The position numbers and the translations under genes were made by a program. From Candidatus Heimdallarchaeota archaeon (lineage in GTDB: Archaea > Asgardarchaeota > Heimdallarchaeia > Heimdallarchaeales > Heimdallarchaeaceae): a DNA stretch of 7,118 nt. The stretch is taken from the NCBI GenBank assembly GCA_016839875.1, contig JAEOTK010000312.1, positions 1 through 7,118 on the forward strand, in the 5' to 3' direction. The notes under the pieces were generated by a model. That model did no database searches. It saw only the letters and a list, made by a program, of their open reading frames with translations, and was not told the origin of the DNA. This document shows positions 5,638 through 7,118 of the stretch, one piece after another (positions within the stretch are counted from its first letter, which is position 1; each line of letters begins with the position of its first letter).

Positions 5638-6501
5638 TCATTTCTTATAATTCTCTATCTCTTCTATTATAATCTCTGCAAAAGCTTCTCCATGTGTGTC
5701 ATTCTTAAACGGAACCGGTCTATATTTTGAACCAGGTATTAAACTAACCATTCTTCGAACAGACTCTGTATCATGCTCAGGATCATCTTGCCCTCCAACT
5801 ATAATAACGGGAGAATTTATGTTCTTCACATTCTCTTCTTGCATCTCATATTCTGGCATAAATGATTCAAGTTTCTTCATCCAGTTTATCTGACTTTTCT
5901 GAAGAATTCTACTAAGAGTATGAATTCTGCTCCTTCCCGATTCAGGATCTCTTCTAAATTTAATCTTGTAAATAAGATAAACAATCGGTTTTGCTAGAAC
6001 TATTAACCAATAAGGCAGATAATTCGCTAAAATATTGATTTTGTTGTTAGCATTGTAAGTTGCTTGAGGAGAGGAATGAATTGACAAGAAGGGATTAATA
6101 TTATGTTTACTCATTGCTTCTAAAACTCCAACCGATGCAATAGATGAACCAGTAACTACGCATTTATCTAACTCTAATCCTAGTTCCTTAATAATCAAAA
6201 CAAAATCTTCTCCTAATGTATCTACACTGTATATGACTTGATCACTGGGGAATGCAGAGAATTCCTTTTCTCTGGTTTCGATAAAGATGATATTATGATA
6301 CTTTCTAAGTTTTTTAACAGATTCTCTCCACAGAAAGATGTAAGAAATAAAACCTGAATAGAAGATTATATCCATTGTCTCATCTGTTTTTTCATTAGCA
6401 TATAGATATAATATCCTGATAGTAGCTCCGTTTGGTAAATCAATAGTTTTCTTGATTGTTTCGTTCTCAAGCCAATACTCTTTTTGTGGACGTCTAACCA
6501 T
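5638..6501 (-). CDS. Alpha/beta-fold hydrolase, cytoplasmic
   Basis: Encodes 287 residues from the ATG at 6501. The triad can be read in order: nucleophile elbow GSSIA at 118-122 with Ser120 (alanine replaces the usual final glycine of GxSxG), acid Asp239 or Asp240 in VGGQDDPEHD, and His270 in NDTHGEAF. The strand before the first loop reads IIFYSGFISY at 45-54, taking the place of the usual HG oxyanion loop. The region at about 158-184 is hydrophobic then basic (YLPYWLIVLAKPIVYLIYKIKFRR) and probably forms the lid over the active site, perhaps touching the membrane. There is no signal peptide. The substrate is unknown; esterase, lipase or thioesterase activity are all possible. The frame stays open to a TTG at 6522, but that codon abuts the TATA box, so the ATG at 6501 is preferred. 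It follows the regulator gene on the same strand after 47 bases and ends with a 6-base gap to its converging neighbour. Confidence 0.82.
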   Translation of the reverse strand: MVRRPQKEYWLENETIKKTIDLPNGATIRILYLYANEKTDETMDIIFYSGFISYIFLWRESVKKLRKYHNIIFIETREKEFSAFPSDQVIYSVDTLGEDFVLIIKELGLELDKCVVTGSSIASVGVLEAMSKHNINPFLSIHSSPQATYNANNKINILANYLPYWLIVLAKPIVYLIYKIKFRRDPESGRSRIHTLSRILQKSQINWMKKLESFMPEYEMQEENVKNINSPVIIVGGQDDPEHDTESVRRMVSLIPGSKYRPVPFKNDTHGEAFAEIIIEEIENYKK

Positions 6502-6521
6502 TAGAAAGGGGGAAAAAGTCA

Positions 6522-6532
6522 ATTATAAAAAT
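6522..6532 (-). promoter_or_regulatory. TATA box of the alpha/beta hydrolase gene, leaderless start
   Basis: The minus strand reads ATTTTTATAAT, centred about 26 bases before the ATG at 6501, with only a pyrimidine-rich stretch (TTTTTCCCCCTTTC) and no Shine-Dalgarno site between. This predicts initiation at or beside the ATG, so a leaderless transcript, and suggests that the hydrolase can be transcribed separately from the regulator upstream. Confidence 0.5.
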
Positions 6533-6548
6533 TCTATTTTCAGAACAG

Positions 6549-7118
6549 TCACGTTTTGACTTTCTTTGGAAAGCATTTCTTCAGTTCCTTTTCTAGATAT
6601 TCAGTCTCTAACATAGGAACTATTGATCTTGCTAAATTGATTACTCTGTAAATCTCTTTACTGGATAATTCTCGAGCATCTTTGTTTGTTTGCCTAACGT
6701 ATAATTCTAGAACCTTCTTTATCTCATTTGGAATGTACTCATCATTCTTGATTAATAGTTGTCTCAAACAATCAAGATTGGGTTTTGGAATATCCCATCT
6801 TTGGCTAAAAACTGCTGCCATTTTTTCAAGTAATTGTTCACTTTCCTCTTTGTATTTTTCATCTGTCCAGAATTCTCTATTTGCTTGATAAAAATAAATT
6901 ATTTTAGCAGTTCTTCCATAAAGTGCTTCAGTAGCTTTTTTTCCTTCAGTAACCCTCTGTCCAACTTGCACCACTGCCCCATGCTTCTTCAATTCCTTCA
7001 AGTAACGGTACATTGTTTTTGGGGATTTCTCAACACCTGAAATTTCCTTATACTTCTCTATTAGTTCCTTAACCGTAAGATGTTCTTTAGAAAGAGCTTT
7101 AATTACTGGAGAGTAGTT
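6549..7118 (-). CDS. Winged-helix transcription regulator, N-terminus cut by window edge
   Basis: The frame is open from the stop at 6549 to the right edge, giving 189 residues; the true start lies outside. An internal ATG at 7013 cannot be the start because it falls inside the recognition helix. Visible residues 1-76 form a winged helix: helix 1 SPVIKALSKE, helix 2 TVKELIEKYKEI, recognition helix SPKTMYRYLKELKKHG (32-47), then a wing with VVQVGQRVTEG and LYGRTAKIIYF. Residues 77-189 are mostly charged helices, likely for dimerisation or ligand response. The GQRVTEGK / LYGRTAK signature recalls ArsR-like regulators that I associate with Asgard and related archaea; the family assignment is from memory. 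No metal-binding cysteine cluster is visible. It precedes the alpha/beta hydrolase by 47 bases on the same strand, so it may regulate itself and that gene, which is inference. The C-terminus is basic (KKCFPKKVKT). Confidence 0.8.
   Translation of the reverse strand, partial: NYSPVIKALSKEHLTVKELIEKYKEISGVEKSPKTMYRYLKELKKHGAVVQVGQRVTEGKKATEALYGRTAKIIYFYQANREFWTDEKYKEESEQLLEKMAAVFSQRWDIPKPNLDCLRQLLIKNDEYIPNEIKKVLELYVRQTNKDARELSSKEIYRVINLARSIVPMLETEYLEKELKKCFPKKVKT

Noticed and set aside
6502..6522. TTG at 6522 as start of the alpha/beta hydrolase
   Set aside because: It abuts the TATA box, lacks a ribosome binding site, and would add a non-conserved TFSPFL segment. The ATG at 6501 is at the right distance for a leaderless start.
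7011..7013. ATG at 7013 as start of the winged-helix regulator
   Set aside because: It lies within the recognition helix, and the frame upstream continues to encode the first helices of the domain up to the window edge.
1..7118. A defence island, CRISPR array, mobile element or biosynthetic cluster
   Set aside because: No direct repeat array, transposase, integrase, nuclease, toxin-antitoxin pair or chain of pathway enzymes could be found on either strand.

Overview
The window looks like chromosomal DNA from an uncultured low-GC archaeon. My best guess is an Asgard archaeon of the Heimdallarchaeia type, but that is inference. The archaeal signs are TATA-like boxes about 25 bases before start codons with no Shine-Dalgarno site (likely leaderless genes), T-tracts just past stop codons, secreted proteins ending in a membrane segment plus a basic tail, and a winged-helix regulator with a GQRVTEGK / LYGRTAK signature that I associate with archaeal, especially Asgard, regulators. 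I saw no rRNA, tRNA, CRISPR array, transposase, integrase or phage gene.

Layout, left to right. Bases 1-698 (minus) hold the N-terminal third or so of a secreted DUF3160 protein, cut by the window edge. Bases 699-881 are a gap with no supported gene. Bases 882-1124 (minus) encode a small HEAT-repeat-like protein. Bases 1136-1660 (plus) hold the C-terminal part of a secreted beta-helix (NosD-like) protein with no proper start, probably a 5'-truncated remnant. Bases 1661-2032 are non-coding: a T-rich terminator, an undefined stretch, then a probable promoter with two palindromes. Bases 2033-4027 (plus) encode a surface protein with a seven-bladed beta-propeller, two fibronectin-III-like domains and a C-terminal anchor. 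It meets, stop codon on stop codon, an exported membrane-anchored serine hydrolase of the beta-lactamase/NylB type (4024-5214, minus). A 96-base divergent promoter region separates that gene from a small zinc-ribbon membrane protein (5311-5631, plus). That gene converges on an alpha/beta hydrolase (5638-6501, minus), which lies behind a winged-helix regulator that runs off the right edge (6549-7118, minus).

How the genes fit together. Four of the eight genes encode cell-surface or exported proteins (DUF3160, beta-helix, propeller/FnIII, serine hydrolase), so the left two thirds reads as a cell-envelope region. The beta-helix remnant and the propeller protein share a C-terminal motif, P-x-[IL]-S-E-[IF], before the membrane segment, which suggests a common sorting or anchoring signal. 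The right third is a regulator followed 47 bases downstream by a cytoplasmic hydrolase with its own TATA box. Nothing here assembles into a recognisable defence, mobile or biosynthetic system. The most interesting points are the shared anchor motif, the recently duplicated propeller blades, the palindromes in the propeller promoter and the tight convergent gene ends.
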